Origin: Inconstantimicrobium porci
GTDB lineage: Bacteria > Bacillota > Clostridia > Clostridiales > Clostridiaceae
DNA: 64,000 nt
Direction of reading: 5' to 3'
Assembly (NCBI RefSeq): GCF_009696465.1
Contig: NZ_VULX01000007.1
Location: 1-64,000, forward strand
Positions 26,928 to 35,471 of the stretch are shown here, one piece after another; position 1 is the stretch's first letter; every line of letters begins with the position of its first letter. The position numbers were made by a program, and so were the translations under genes. The notes under the pieces were generated by a model. It saw nothing but the letters and a program-made list of their open reading frames with translations. It searched no databases and was not told the origin of the DNA.

Positions 26928-27127
26928 AGGATATTTTTAATTTTTTAAGCGATAGAAAAGTGCTTATAGGAATAGGTATTGGCATTATTATAGGTACTTC
27001 CGTAATGTTTATGTCTGATAGGCAGCATGCTTTATCTAAGGCTAAAGTAGAAGAAAAAGCAAGAGAATATGGAATGATATATCGTGATGAAGTTAAAGTT
27101 ATTTTTGATAAGGATGTGAAAAAATAG
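26864..27127 (+). CDS. Small single-pass membrane protein, function unknown
   Basis: Up to 87 residues. One transmembrane helix (VLIGIGIGIIIGTSVMFM) and a short C-terminal part with ARELG-like KAREYGMIYRDEVKV. The ATG at 26864 has no ribosome site and lies 64 bases inside the upstream gene. A strong GGGGG at 26888-26892 would fit an unusual ATT start at 26900, giving 75 residues. Conservation of the operon position supports it as a real gene, but start and function are open. Confidence 0.6.
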   Translation: MCSYRTRKGGSIINKRYIKILKDIFNFLSDRKVLIGIGIGIIIGTSVMFMSDRQHALSKAKVEEKAREYGMIYRDEVKVIFDKDVKK

Positions 27128-27898
27128 ATGATAAGAAGTCTTTATACAGCAGTTTCAGGAATGATAGCGCTTGAAGCAAAGCAGGATGTTATCACAAATA
27201 ATATGGCAAATGCTAATACTACTGCATACAAAGCAGATGATTTAAAGACTAAGACTTTTAAGGAAGTCATGGTGCAGAATAGAGATAAAGTTGTTGGAGG
27301 AAAGAATGTTACAAATAAACTTGGAGAAATTACTTTAGGTACAAGAATTGACGAAACTTATACTAAGTTTACCCAGGGAATAACATCAAGTACCGACAGA
27401 GATACTGATTTTGCGATTGAAGGAAGAGGTTTCTTTACAGTACAGAGAGGTAATAACACATACTATACTAGAGATGGACACTTCAATATTAATAATGAAG
27501 GATATCTTGTTACAGACAATGGTGACTATGTAATGGGAAGGGATATTAATACTGGAGCTATTACTAGAATGAATTTTGGAAGTTCTAAAATTACTTTTGA
27601 TACAAACAATAATATTGTATTAAATGGTATACCAAGATATCAGCTTGCAATTTCAGATTTTAATGATTATAATGCTAATCTTACAAAGATGGGCGATAAT
27701 CTTTATAGAGGAAATAATGCGTTGGCAGTAAACAATGCTAATATCAAACATAAGTATCTTGAAAGATCTAATGTAAATCTAACTAATACAATGGTAGATT
27801 TAATGTCAACAATGAGAGCATTTGAAACTAATCAGAAAATGGTGCAGATGGTTGATGATACTTTAGGTAAGGCTGCAACACAAATCGGTAAGGTATAA
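27128..27898 (+). CDS. flgF: Flagellar distal/proximal rod protein FlgF (FlgF/FlgG family)
   Basis: 256 residues. N-terminal rod pattern MIRSLYTAVSGMIALEAKQD with NNMANANTTAYK; central D1 domain with ATDFAIEG-like DTDFAIEGRGFFTVQRG (about 95-112); C-terminal NLTNTMVDLMSTMRAFETNQKM. It could equally be called FlgG1; I use FlgF because the second copy, 28097-28867, is closer to FlgG. Starts 1 base after the previous stop. Confidence 0.85.
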   Translation: MIRSLYTAVSGMIALEAKQDVITNNMANANTTAYKADDLKTKTFKEVMVQNRDKVVGGKNVTNKLGEITLGTRIDETYTKFTQGITSSTDRDTDFAIEGRGFFTVQRGNNTYYTRDGHFNINNEGYLVTDNGDYVMGRDINTGAITRMNFGSSKITFDTNNNIVLNGIPRYQLAISDFNDYNANLTKMGDNLYRGNNALAVNNANIKHKYLERSNVNLTNTMVDLMSTMRAFETNQKMVQMVDDTLGKAATQIGKV

Positions 27899-27902
27899 GA
27901 AT

Positions 27903-28058
27903 AATGTATAATTAAGGACTAAATCAGCAGGCTGATTTACAAAATCTAATGAAGTCTCTGTATTCAAACCTTTGAAATATATGATTAAAAGTGTTTTAAA
28001 GAGAGATTTTCTCTCTTTTTAGGACTCCCTCAGGGAAGTCCATCTATAATTATACATT
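27903..28058 (-). repeat. Modular hairpin element E1, inside the flagellar cluster
   Basis: Arms AATGTATAATTA (27903-27914) and TAATTATACATT (28047-28058) are perfect inverted repeats. Between them lie hairpins AAATCAGC/GCTGATTT (about 27921-27938), AAAGAGAG/CTCTCTTT (27998-28018, with T tract, so a likely + strand terminator) and GGACT-CCC/GGG-AAGTCC (28022-28041). Module order is reversed relative to most copies. It separates flgF from flgG. Confidence 0.8.
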
Positions 28059-28096
28059 CTACATTATTAACTATAAATTAAAATAGGAGAGTAAAT

Positions 28097-28867
28097 ATGT
28101 TTAGAGTATTATGGAATGGTAAGTCAGCAATGAATGCCAATCAGGAAAAATTAGATGCAATTTCAAATAACTTAGCGAACTCTGGAACTTCAGGATATAA
28201 GAAGGTAGATGTTCAGTTTAAGGATCTGCTTAGTGAAACACTTGAAAGACAGGGATACCCAACTAGTGATAAGAATGCTTATACTGGAACTGGTGTAAGG
28301 ACTACTGGATGGGTACGTGATTATAAGCAGGGAACTCTTACTCAAACAGGAATAAGTACTGACTTTGCTATTGATGGGGAAGGATTCTTCAGAGTGAAAA
28401 CAAGTGATGGACAAGATGCATATGTGAGAGCAGGAAATTTTGAGGTAGATGTGGATGGCAAACTTGTTGATTCATCAGGAAACAAGATACAGCTTAATTT
28501 TATGGAGGGATATAACGAAAATAATACAAAGTTTTATAAGAATACATTCACAGTAAATACAGATGGTGAAATATTTTTAAGCGAAAATGGAGGTATCAAA
28601 AAAGTAGCTGAACTTCCAGTATATAATGCAGTAGGAAGTACTGGCTTTATAGCAAAAGGAGACAATCTTTATGTACCTTCAGAAGGTGCTCAAGTTTACA
28701 GACAGACAGATGTTTCTGTAAGACAAGGATTTCTTGAAAATGCAAATATAGATATAGCACAGGAGTTTACAGATATGATAACTGCTCAGAGAGCATTTCA
28801 GTTAGGCAGCAAAGCAATAACAACTGCTGATGAAATGTGGGGCATGGTAAACCAGCTTAGAAGATAA
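28097..28867 (+). CDS. flgG: Flagellar rod protein FlgG (FlgF/FlgG family)
   Basis: 256 residues. Rod pattern at both ends (MFRVLWNGKSAMNANQEKLD, NNLANSGTSGYKK; C-terminal IDIAQEFTDMITAQRAFQLG) and FAIDGEGFFRV in the middle. It is the last gene of the flagellar cluster. It is separated from flgF by a 200-base gap with a hairpin element containing a terminator-like stem, so its level may differ from the rest. GGAGAG upstream of the ATG. Confidence 0.88.
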   Translation: MFRVLWNGKSAMNANQEKLDAISNNLANSGTSGYKKVDVQFKDLLSETLERQGYPTSDKNAYTGTGVRTTGWVRDYKQGTLTQTGISTDFAIDGEGFFRVKTSDGQDAYVRAGNFEVDVDGKLVDSSGNKIQLNFMEGYNENNTKFYKNTFTVNTDGEIFLSENGGIKKVAELPVYNAVGSTGFIAKGDNLYVPSEGAQVYRQTDVSVRQGFLENANIDIAQEFTDMITAQRAFQLGSKAITTADEMWGMVNQLRR

Positions 28868-28940
28868 TAGAATTTTAAGATCTATTTCGAGCCCTCCGTC
28901 GGCACGCTCCAAGTTGGCTCTGCATAGATCTTAAAATTCT
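28868..28940. repeat. Long perfect palindrome after flgG
   Basis: A 17-base arm at 28868-28884 (starting AGAATTTTAAGATC) pairs perfectly with 28924-28940. The 39-base loop contains a second stem GAGCC (28888-28892)/GGCTC (28915-28919). No T tract. Starts 1 base after the flgG stop codon. Its modules differ from the other elements. Confidence 0.85.
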
Positions 28941-28987
28941 TGGAGTTGAAAGATGAAGATATTATTTAAATATACTTTTATACAAAA

Positions 28988-29016
28988 AACACGTTCTTTT
29001 ATGGACGTTTTTTTTA
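28988..29016 (+). terminator. Terminator of the flagellar cluster
   Basis: ACGTTC (28991-28996) and GGACGT (29003-29008) form a short stem followed by about eight T. Next gene is convergent. Confidence 0.7.
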
Positions 29017-29065
29017 TATGCAATAAATAAAGAATTTTATATAACTTTAATTGAATTAATTATTT

Positions 29066-29163
29066 AGGAGGTTTGGAGGATTTGCCTCCATATAAGCTCA
29101 AATTAGCAAGCAATGCGAGCTAATTTATCCTAAACTATGCATTATGCGTTATGAATTATGAAC
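29066..29163 (+). repeat. Modular hairpin element E2 (partial)
   Basis: Carries module D (GGAGGTTTGGAGG...CCTCC, 29067-29089), module F (AAATTAGC 29100-29107/GCTAATTT 29119-29126) and only a right arm of ATTATGAA-type words. The left half is missing. Confidence 0.7.
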
Positions 29164-29205
29164 TCTTTTCTAGAATTAAATTGATATGTATAAGTATGTT
29201 AAAGT

Positions 29206-29233
29206 TCAAAAAAAGAAGCCCATATGGGCTTCT
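29206..29233 (-). terminator. Terminator of ppaC
   Basis: AGAAGCCCATATGGGCTTCT is a perfect palindrome at 29214-29233, followed on the minus strand by a run of T (A run at 29207-29214). Confidence 0.9.
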
Positions 29234-29241
29234 TCTAAATA

Positions 29242-30882
29242 TTACATATTTAATATAGCAGCAGTCATTGGTGGTACTACCTGTTTCTTTCTTGATAGAA
29301 CACCTGGAAGGTAAGCTGTACTGTCTTCTAGAGTTACATTGAAAGTAAGTTCAGCTATTTCTGGTTTAGTACCAGCTACAAGTACCTGTGATCCTTCTTT
29401 GATTATATCTGTAAGAAGAAGCATGCATGCATCATATCCTTCAGAAGAACATTTGCTGTTCATATAGTTAAGCATTTCTTCTTTTAATGGCATGAAGCCT
29501 TCTATATCCATAGTATTAACCTGAGCAACTCCTACTTTTACATCACCGATGTTGAATGGCTTGAAGTCTGAGTTGAAGATTTCATCAACAGATTTTCCTT
29601 GTAAAGAAGTACCTGCTTTAAACATTTCCTGTGCAAATTTTTCTGCATCTATACCAGCTATTTCAGCCATCTTTAAGCATATAGCTTCATCAATTGGAGT
29701 ACAAGTTGGTGACTTGAATAGTAATGTATCTGAAATTATAGCTCCACATAATAATCCAGCGATTTCTTTAGATGGAGTTATTCCATATTCGTTGTACATT
29801 TTTGCAACGATTGTTGATGTACTTCCGATTGGTTCACATCTGTAGAATATAGGGTTTGCTGTCTGAATATCAGCTACTCTATGGTGATCTACTATTTCAA
29901 GTATTTCTGCATCTTCAAGTCCGTTTACAGACTGAGATCTTTCGTTATGGTCCATCTGGATAACTTTTTTCTTCTTGTTAGAGATTAAGTGATATCTAGA
30001 TATAGAACCTACAACTTTGCCTTCATTATCAAGTACAGCGTAGCTTCTGAATCTGCTTTCACTCATTGTTGCCTTAACATCTTCTACAAGATCATCAAGA
30101 TTAAATGATACTAAGTTTTCAGTCTGCATAACATATTCAACTGGTACACTTTGTACAATTAATCTTGAAGTTGTAAAGCTGTCATGAGGAGTTGATATAA
30201 CAGTTACGTTGTTCTTCTTAGCAAGTTCCATAAGGTTATCTGGAAGATAATGAGATCCTGTTAATATCATTAAAGAAACTTTTAAGTTTAAAAGTTTTTC
30301 CTGAGCATCAAGTCTATCACCAATTATAGCGATATCACCTTCAGCAATTCTGTTGTCCATACTTTCAGGAGTCATAGCTCCAACAACAATCTTTCCAGGG
30401 AATACAGTAACGTCTTTATTTTCATAAACTACTGTAGCAGAAAGTGCTGAAAGAATATTATCTAAAGAAGTATTGCTCTTTGCTAATATGCAGTTATCCC
30501 AGTTATCCATGTAGCTTGAAGTAAGGTTTGCACTTGATAGCATTCCAATAAGCTGTTGTTTTTTATCAGTAACAGGAATTGACTTTATCTGGTTTTTCTT
30601 TAAGATTTCCCAAGCTTGTCTTAATGACATATCTTTTGTAACCTGTTCGAAAGTATCTATTTCAAGGTCACTTACCTTAAGCTTTAAAGTTTCTAAAAAT
30701 TCTGGTGCCTTTACTTTGAAATAATCTAGTATAAACTGAGTTTCACGGTTTACATTTCCAAGTCTTACTGGCATTGCAGGAATATTGCTAGTTTTATTTT
30801 TTAATTCTGCATATGCAATAGCAGAACATATTGAGTCTGAATCAGGATTCTTGTGTCCAGTAACATAAACTACATTTTTCAC
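29242..30882 (-). CDS. ppaC: CBS-domain manganese-dependent inorganic pyrophosphatase
   Basis: 546 residues from a GTG at 30882 with GGAGG 9 bases upstream; the longer frame to 30927 lacks a ribosome site. Family II pyrophosphatase: GHKNPDSDSICSAIAYAE at the N-terminus and DHHRV in the second half give the metal site. A regulatory insert follows residue 60: CBS domain, DRTGG-like domain, second CBS. This form is known in clostridia and is controlled by adenine nucleotides. It removes PPi from biosynthesis in the cytoplasm. Stands alone on the minus strand with its own terminator. Confidence 0.95.
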   Translation of the reverse strand: MKNVVYVTGHKNPDSDSICSAIAYAELKNKTSNIPAMPVRLGNVNRETQFILDYFKVKAPEFLETLKLKVSDLEIDTFEQVTKDMSLRQAWEILKKNQIKSIPVTDKKQQLIGMLSSANLTSSYMDNWDNCILAKSNTSLDNILSALSATVVYENKDVTVFPGKIVVGAMTPESMDNRIAEGDIAIIGDRLDAQEKLLNLKVSLMILTGSHYLPDNLMELAKKNNVTVISTPHDSFTTSRLIVQSVPVEYVMQTENLVSFNLDDLVEDVKATMSESRFRSYAVLDNEGKVVGSISRYHLISNKKKKVIQMDHNERSQSVNGLEDAEILEIVDHHRVADIQTANPIFYRCEPIGSTSTIVAKMYNEYGITPSKEIAGLLCGAIISDTLLFKSPTCTPIDEAICLKMAEIAGIDAEKFAQEMFKAGTSLQGKSVDEIFNSDFKPFNIGDVKVGVAQVNTMDIEGFMPLKEEMLNYMNSKCSSEGYDACMLLLTDIIKEGSQVLVAGTKPEIAELTFNVTLEDSTAYLPGVLSRKKQVVPPMTAAILNM

Positions 30883-30990
30883 TATGTATTTCCTCCTTGT
30901 TATTACCTTTGTTATAGATCTTCGCATGAATATGTACTTTATAAACTATAATATAAACTTCTAAACAAATGAAGATATTAAGATGGCTTT

Positions 30991-31183
30991 GAGATAAGAG
31001 AGTAGAGATATGAGAACAGGATGGAATCAGTATAGCTACGCAACTGATTTCTAAATTTTAATGGAGGTTTCACCTCCAAGCCTCTTATTAAAAGAGATTT
31101 TAAGAGAAATTTGTCCTCTTATTTTGAAACTCCGTACGGAGTTTCATCCGATTCTCTTCTCTCTTAGTTCTTATCTCTAATCT
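30991..31183 (-). repeat. Modular hairpin element E3
   Basis: Reversed module order. Left arm of GAGATAAGAG words and right arm of CTTATCTCT words. Modules: AATCAGT/ACTGATT (F type, 31023-31052), GGAGG/CCTCC (D), AAAGAG...CCTCTT (C), GAAACTCC-GTAC-GGAGTTTC (B, 31128-31147). Lies between divergent ppaC and the Ca-ATPase gene. Confidence 0.8.
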
Positions 31184-31365
31184 AGTCTATAAATCCAATA
31201 GTATTAAAATAATTATATGTTTATAAAATATTAAACTCTGCGCTAGTTCCAACTTATATTTTATAAATTTAATGAAAAAAAGTAAAGCAAATTATAAAAT
31301 TGTTCTAATCAATGTAAGCATCTCATATATTACAATAGCGATTAAGATGTGGGAGGGAACAAATT

Positions 31366-33918
31366 TTGATTCAGGAAGATGACACAATATATGGACTTAC
31401 AGAAAAAGAAGCAAAAAGAAGAAACGATACTTTCGGTTATAATGAATTAGAGGAAAAGAAAAAAATATCAGCAATAGGATTGTTTTTTAGTCAATTTAAC
31501 GATTTTATTACCTGGGTTCTTATTGCAGCAACAATAATTTCAGGTATTATGGGACAGAAAGCAGATGCAATAACAATACTTATTATAGTAATATTAAATG
31601 CAATCCTTGGATTTTTACAGGAATACAAAACAGAGAAATCACTGGAAGCATTAAAGAGTCTTTCAGCACCTACATGTAAGGTGATAAGGGAGGCGCGTGT
31701 AAAAGTAATTAATACTGTTTATGCTACTGTTGGTGATATTGTAATTCTTGAAGCAGGAGATAAAGTCCCTGCAGATGGTACTTTAATTAAGGGTAATGAC
31801 ATCATGGTAGATGAATCAATATTAACAGGAGAATCAGTAGGAGTTAATAAGGGTGTAAATCAAAAAGATAAAAAGATATTTATGGGTACAACTGTCTTAA
31901 AAGGTAAGGGGCTTATTAAAGTAGAGGAAATAGGTATGGATACCGAGATGGGCAAGATAGCAAATATGCTTCAGGAAATAGAGACTGAGAAGTCTCCATT
32001 AAAGCAGAAGCTTGAATCACTTGGAGAAATTCTTGTAATAATATGTTTGATAATATGTGCAGCTGTAACAATTCTAGGTATAATAAGAGGAAATAACATA
32101 GCTGAAATGTTTCTTTTAGGTGTTTCTCTGGCAGTTGCTGCTATACCAGAGGGACTTGCTGCAATTGTTACTGTAGCATTAGCTCTTGGTGTAAACAGAA
32201 TGCTTAAAGAAAATGCACTAGTAAGAAAGCTACCTGCTGTGGAGACACTTGGATGTACTTCTGTAATATGCAGTGATAAAACTGGAACACTGACACAAAA
32301 CAAGATGACAGTAAAAGAGATATATGTAAGAGGAAAAAATATTCGATTAAACAAAGGCGATCTATGCAATGATGAATTACTTAAAAAAATATTTATCTTA
32401 TGCAATGATACAAATTATGATTTTAAGAGCGCTGATTTTACAAGGACATTAAATGGTGATCCTACAGAAACAGCTTTGATTGCTGCATTTTTTAATAGTA
32501 CTCCAAAGCTTGAGGAATATGTGAAAAAGTATAAGAGGGTATATGAGATACCTTTTGATTCTACAAGAAAAATGATGAGTGTTATCGTCAAGGATGGCAC
32601 TAAGGAAATATGTCTTGTAAAAGGTGCACCTGAGAGGCTTATTGATAAGTGCAGCTATATACTTGAAGGTAATGAAGTAAAGACATTTGAGCCATCTAAA
32701 AAGAAAAAGGTAATGAATAAGATAAATGAAATGTCTAATAAAGCATTAAGATGCATAGGTGCAGCGTATAAAGATACAAATTTAAATAAGAACAGTATGT
32801 TGGAGAGCAATTTGATTTTTGTTGGAGTAGCTGGAAGTATTGATCCTCCTAGACTTGAAGCAAAAGATTCTGTATTAAAGTGCAAGATGGCAGGTATTAC
32901 ACCAGTAATGATTACAGGAGATCATCAAAATACAGCATTTGCTATAGCAGAGGAGTTGTCAATATGTAATAACATAGGGCAGGTAATGACAGGATCTCAG
33001 ATAGAAGCTATTTCAGATGACCAACTTGAAGAAAAAGTTAAAAATATCAGGGTATTTGCGAGGGTTAGTCCTAACCATAAACTAAGAATAGTAAGGGCAT
33101 TTAAGAAGAACGGCAATATAGTTGCGATGACAGGAGACGGTGTAAATGATGCACCGGCAATTAAGGAAGCTGATATAGGAGTATCCATGGGTATATCAGG
33201 TACAGATGTTACAAAGGAAGCTTCTTCAATGATATTAATGGATGATAATTTTAAGACTATAGTTTCAGCTGTTGAGCAGGGAAGAGTAATTTATGATAAT
33301 ATAAGGAAGTTTATAAGATATCTTCTTTCATGTAATTTAGGAGAGGTTCTTACAATGTTCCTAGCATCTTTATTTTATCTGCCTAATCCACTTTTACCAA
33401 TTCAGATTCTGCTTGTAAATTTGGCAACAGATGGACTTCCAGCCATAGCACTTGGTGTTGATCCGCCTGATCCAGATATAATGGATTTAAAGCCTAGGGA
33501 CAAGAATGAGGGCATTTTTTCAAGAGGACTTGCTGAAAAGATATTGGTAAGAGGAGTTCTTATAGGTGTATGTACTTTATTTGCGTTTATTGCTGGTATT
33601 TATTTTGACTATGGTATGACAGTAGCAAGAACAATGACACTTGCAACATTAGTTTTATCACAGTTAATCCATGTTTTTGAATGCAGATCAGAGAGACATT
33701 CAATCTTTGAAATAAAGCTGTTTACAAATCCATATTTAGTTGGTGCAGTAACTATTTCTATAATAATGTTGATATCAGTAATATATATTCCATTCTTTGC
33801 AGGTGTTTTTCACACAGCAATGCTTAACCTTAACCAGTGGATTATAGTAATAATACTTTCAGGATTTATTGCATTAGTTAATAGCACTTATCTATATATA
33901 AAGACAAAAGTAAAATAA
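31366..33918 (+). CDS. Calcium-transporting P-type ATPase
   Basis: 850 residues from a TTG with GGGAGGG upstream. All catalytic motifs are present: TGES in the actuator domain (about residue 161), the Ca-type PEGL in M4 (AAIPEGLAAIVTVALALG, near 258), the phosphorylation site SDKTGTLTQNKMT (near 303), TGDHQ and GDGVNDAPAIKEADIG (near 590). Ten membrane helices are expected. Likely exports Ca2+ from the cytoplasm. Compare the degenerate relative at 46367-48874. Confidence 0.93.
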   Translation: MIQEDDTIYGLTEKEAKRRNDTFGYNELEEKKKISAIGLFFSQFNDFITWVLIAATIISGIMGQKADAITILIIVILNAILGFLQEYKTEKSLEALKSLSAPTCKVIREARVKVINTVYATVGDIVILEAGDKVPADGTLIKGNDIMVDESILTGESVGVNKGVNQKDKKIFMGTTVLKGKGLIKVEEIGMDTEMGKIANMLQEIETEKSPLKQKLESLGEILVIICLIICAAVTILGIIRGNNIAEMFLLGVSLAVAAIPEGLAAIVTVALALGVNRMLKENALVRKLPAVETLGCTSVICSDKTGTLTQNKMTVKEIYVRGKNIRLNKGDLCNDELLKKIFILCNDTNYDFKSADFTRTLNGDPTETALIAAFFNSTPKLEEYVKKYKRVYEIPFDSTRKMMSVIVKDGTKEICLVKGAPERLIDKCSYILEGNEVKTFEPSKKKKVMNKINEMSNKALRCIGAAYKDTNLNKNSMLESNLIFVGVAGSIDPPRLEAKDSVLKCKMAGITPVMITGDHQNTAFAIAEELSICNNIGQVMTGSQIEAISDDQLEEKVKNIRVFARVSPNHKLRIVRAFKKNGNIVAMTGDGVNDAPAIKEADIGVSMGISGTDVTKEASSMILMDDNFKTIVSAVEQGRVIYDNIRKFIRYLLSCNLGEVLTMFLASLFYLPNPLLPIQILLVNLATDGLPAIALGVDPPDPDIMDLKPRDKNEGIFSRGLAEKILVRGVLIGVCTLFAFIAGIYFDYGMTVARTMTLATLVLSQLIHVFECRSERHSIFEIKLFTNPYLVGAVTISIIMLISVIYIPFFAGVFHTAMLNLNQWIIVIILSGFIALVNSTYLYIKTKVK

Positions 33919-33933
33919 TATAGACTAATATAA

Positions 33934-34132
33934 TTTAGAATTTAGAATTCAGAATGTAGAATTGAGGATTGAACTCCCTTAATGGGAGTTCGTAAAAGGA
34001 GAACATTGATATCTTTAAATCTTCTGAATAAGTAATTCAGAGGTTTGAAGGTGAAACCTCCATTATAATATAAAAGTCAGGTTACTGATTTAATCCTTTA
34101 ATTTTAAAATTTAAAATCTAAATTCTAAATTT
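33934..34132 (+). repeat. Modular hairpin element E4
   Basis: Arms made of TTTAGAAT words (left, 33934-33963) and ATTCTAAA words (right, 34098-34132). Modules in forward order: GAACTCC/GGGAGTTC (B), a GAATAAGTAATTC stem, GGTTTGAAGGTGAAACC (D), AAGTCAGGTTACTGATTT (F). Confidence 0.8.
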
Positions 34133-34209
34133 TTGTATGTGTTTTTTCTTTCATATTTACTGGGTATACTATTACATAAGACAAATAAGTCAAGATGAAA
34201 GGTGATTTT

Positions 34210-34497
34210 ATGGATATTTTAGTAATGAAGATAAGGTTGCGTGCAGTATGGGTTCATTCTTTAAAAGAGAAGAGGATGGTAGTAAAAAGCATTGTACATA
34301 AATTGCAGAACAAGTTTAATATTTCAGTAGCAGAAGTAGAAGATCAGGATATACATCAGAGTATAGTCATAGGAATATCAGCAGTATGTGGAAGTGCAGC
34401 ACAGTGTGATTCAACAATGGAAAACATACTGTCTTTTGTTGAAGAGAATACCGATGCAGAAATGGTACATATTGAACATGAGATAATTAATATTTAA
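34210..34497 (+). CDS. DUF503 family protein (YlxP-like)
   Basis: 95 residues from the ATG at 34210, which has AAAGGTG upstream; an ATG at 34195 lies before that site. Typical family features: KIRLRAVWVHSLKEKRMVVK at the start and VAEVEDQDIHQSIVIGI near 40. Ferredoxin-like fold is expected; the relative YlxP lies beside infB/rbfA in Bacillus, but no function is proven. A repeat element begins in its stop codon. Confidence 0.88.
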   Translation: MDILVMKIRLRAVWVHSLKEKRMVVKSIVHKLQNKFNISVAEVEDQDIHQSIVIGISAVCGSAAQCDSTMENILSFVEENTDAEMVHIEHEIINI

Positions 34498-34702
34498 TGC
34501 CAAATGCCAGATGCCAAGTGCCAAATGAAGGTTGGAACTCCTTAAGGGAGTTTCGAGCCAAGGCATAAGCAAACATATCAAATCAAAGATTTGGTATGTT
34601 TGCTTAAAAAAGAGGAGGTTCCTCCATTAAAAATAAAAAAGCCAGCTCCATAGGAGCATGGTTTTTTTTTACCTTCATTTGGCATTCTACACTTGGCATT
34701 AT
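34496..34702 (+). repeat. Modular hairpin element E5
   Basis: Arms of AATGCCAA words (34496-34532) and TTGGCATT words (34678-34702). Modules: GGAACTCC/GGGAGTTTC (B), a long hairpin G at 34567-34605 (about 18 bp around CAAATC-AAA-GATTTG), GGAGG/CCTCC (D) and a terminator-like stem with eight T. The left arm overlaps the stop codon of the preceding gene. Confidence 0.85.
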
Positions 34703-34735
34703 AATTGCAAATTGTAAAATGATAATTGTCAATTA

Positions 34736-35146
34736 CTATCTCATTACCTGTTTCTGACGAACTTTTTTAAGTTGTGAATGGTCTACTGGTACAAGGTCTT
34801 TCTTAGTTGTCATATTTAATATGTTCATAACATCGATTATTTCAGCAGGATCTTTTTTACTTACCTGAGATTTTAAACCTTGAACTATTACAGTATGCCC
34901 TTGAGAAATTTTCATAAATTCTGGCTTCTTGAACCATTTGTTTTTTCTGTATCTGCATTTTATTATGCTTCTACTTCTTTCAGGCTTTATAATTAAAAAG
35001 GCTTGTATTTTATGGAATATCCATAGGATACATTTTTCCTCTACTTTAACTGAGATAACATTTCCTTGAAATTGAGTCATTCTGTCCCCATATTTTTGCA
35101 TATATGAATCAGTATAGTACTTTGTTAATTTGTCTTTAAATCCCAT
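34736..35146 (-). CDS. Hypothetical protein
   Basis: 136 residues, basic, no transmembrane segment. I recognise no domain. The middle (FQGNVISVKVEEKCILWIF, about 26-44) looks like a beta-rich fold and the C-terminal part has TTKKDLVPVDHSQLKK. AAGGAG lies at the right distance before the ATG. Stand-alone minus-strand gene, divergent from 35472. Confidence 0.7.
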   Translation of the reverse strand: MGFKDKLTKYYTDSYMQKYGDRMTQFQGNVISVKVEEKCILWIFHKIQAFLIIKPERSRSIIKCRYRKNKWFKKPEFMKISQGHTVIVQGLKSQVSKKDPAEIIDVMNILNMTTKKDLVPVDHSQLKKVRQKQVMR

Positions 35147-35204
35147 TTTGTAAACTCCTTTATATTAAATATAATTTAGAAATATCTTAAATAATTATTA
35201 TTAG

Positions 35205-35256
35205 CTTTTTAACTTATTTATTTTTATTTTATCATAAAAATAAATAAGTTAAAAGG
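35205..35256. repeat. AT-rich 23-bp inverted repeat between divergent genes
   Basis: 35205-35227 pairs with 35234-35256 with a 6-base loop and one wobble pair. It lies upstream of both flanking genes, so it cannot serve as their terminator. Confidence 0.9.
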
Positions 35257-35404
35257 TTAACATTAAGTAGATACCTTAAAAATATTATAACTTTATGTAA
35301 AATTTGTCGCAAATATTAATATATAATTAAATCTATATTAATAAAGTATAAAATAATAGTATGGCAGTTGCAATTAGTTAAAACATTTATTAAAATCATA
35401 TTAT

Positions 35405-35428
35405 AGAGTATAAAAAAACTTATACTCT
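35405..35428. repeat. 9-bp inverted repeat upstream of the DUF4003 gene
   Basis: AGAGTATAA (35405-35413) and TTATACTCT (35420-35428) with a 6-base spacer, 44 bases before the start codon. Could be an operator or a small terminator. Confidence 0.6.
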
Positions 35429-35471
35429 AATCTAGTATCTCTAAGCTCTACAAGGGAGATGGCATTATAAA

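Noticed and set aside
31971-32405. Minus-strand frame of 144 codons in the Ca-ATPase gene
   Set aside because: Antisense shadow; no ribosome site and the plus strand has all P-type ATPase motifs here.
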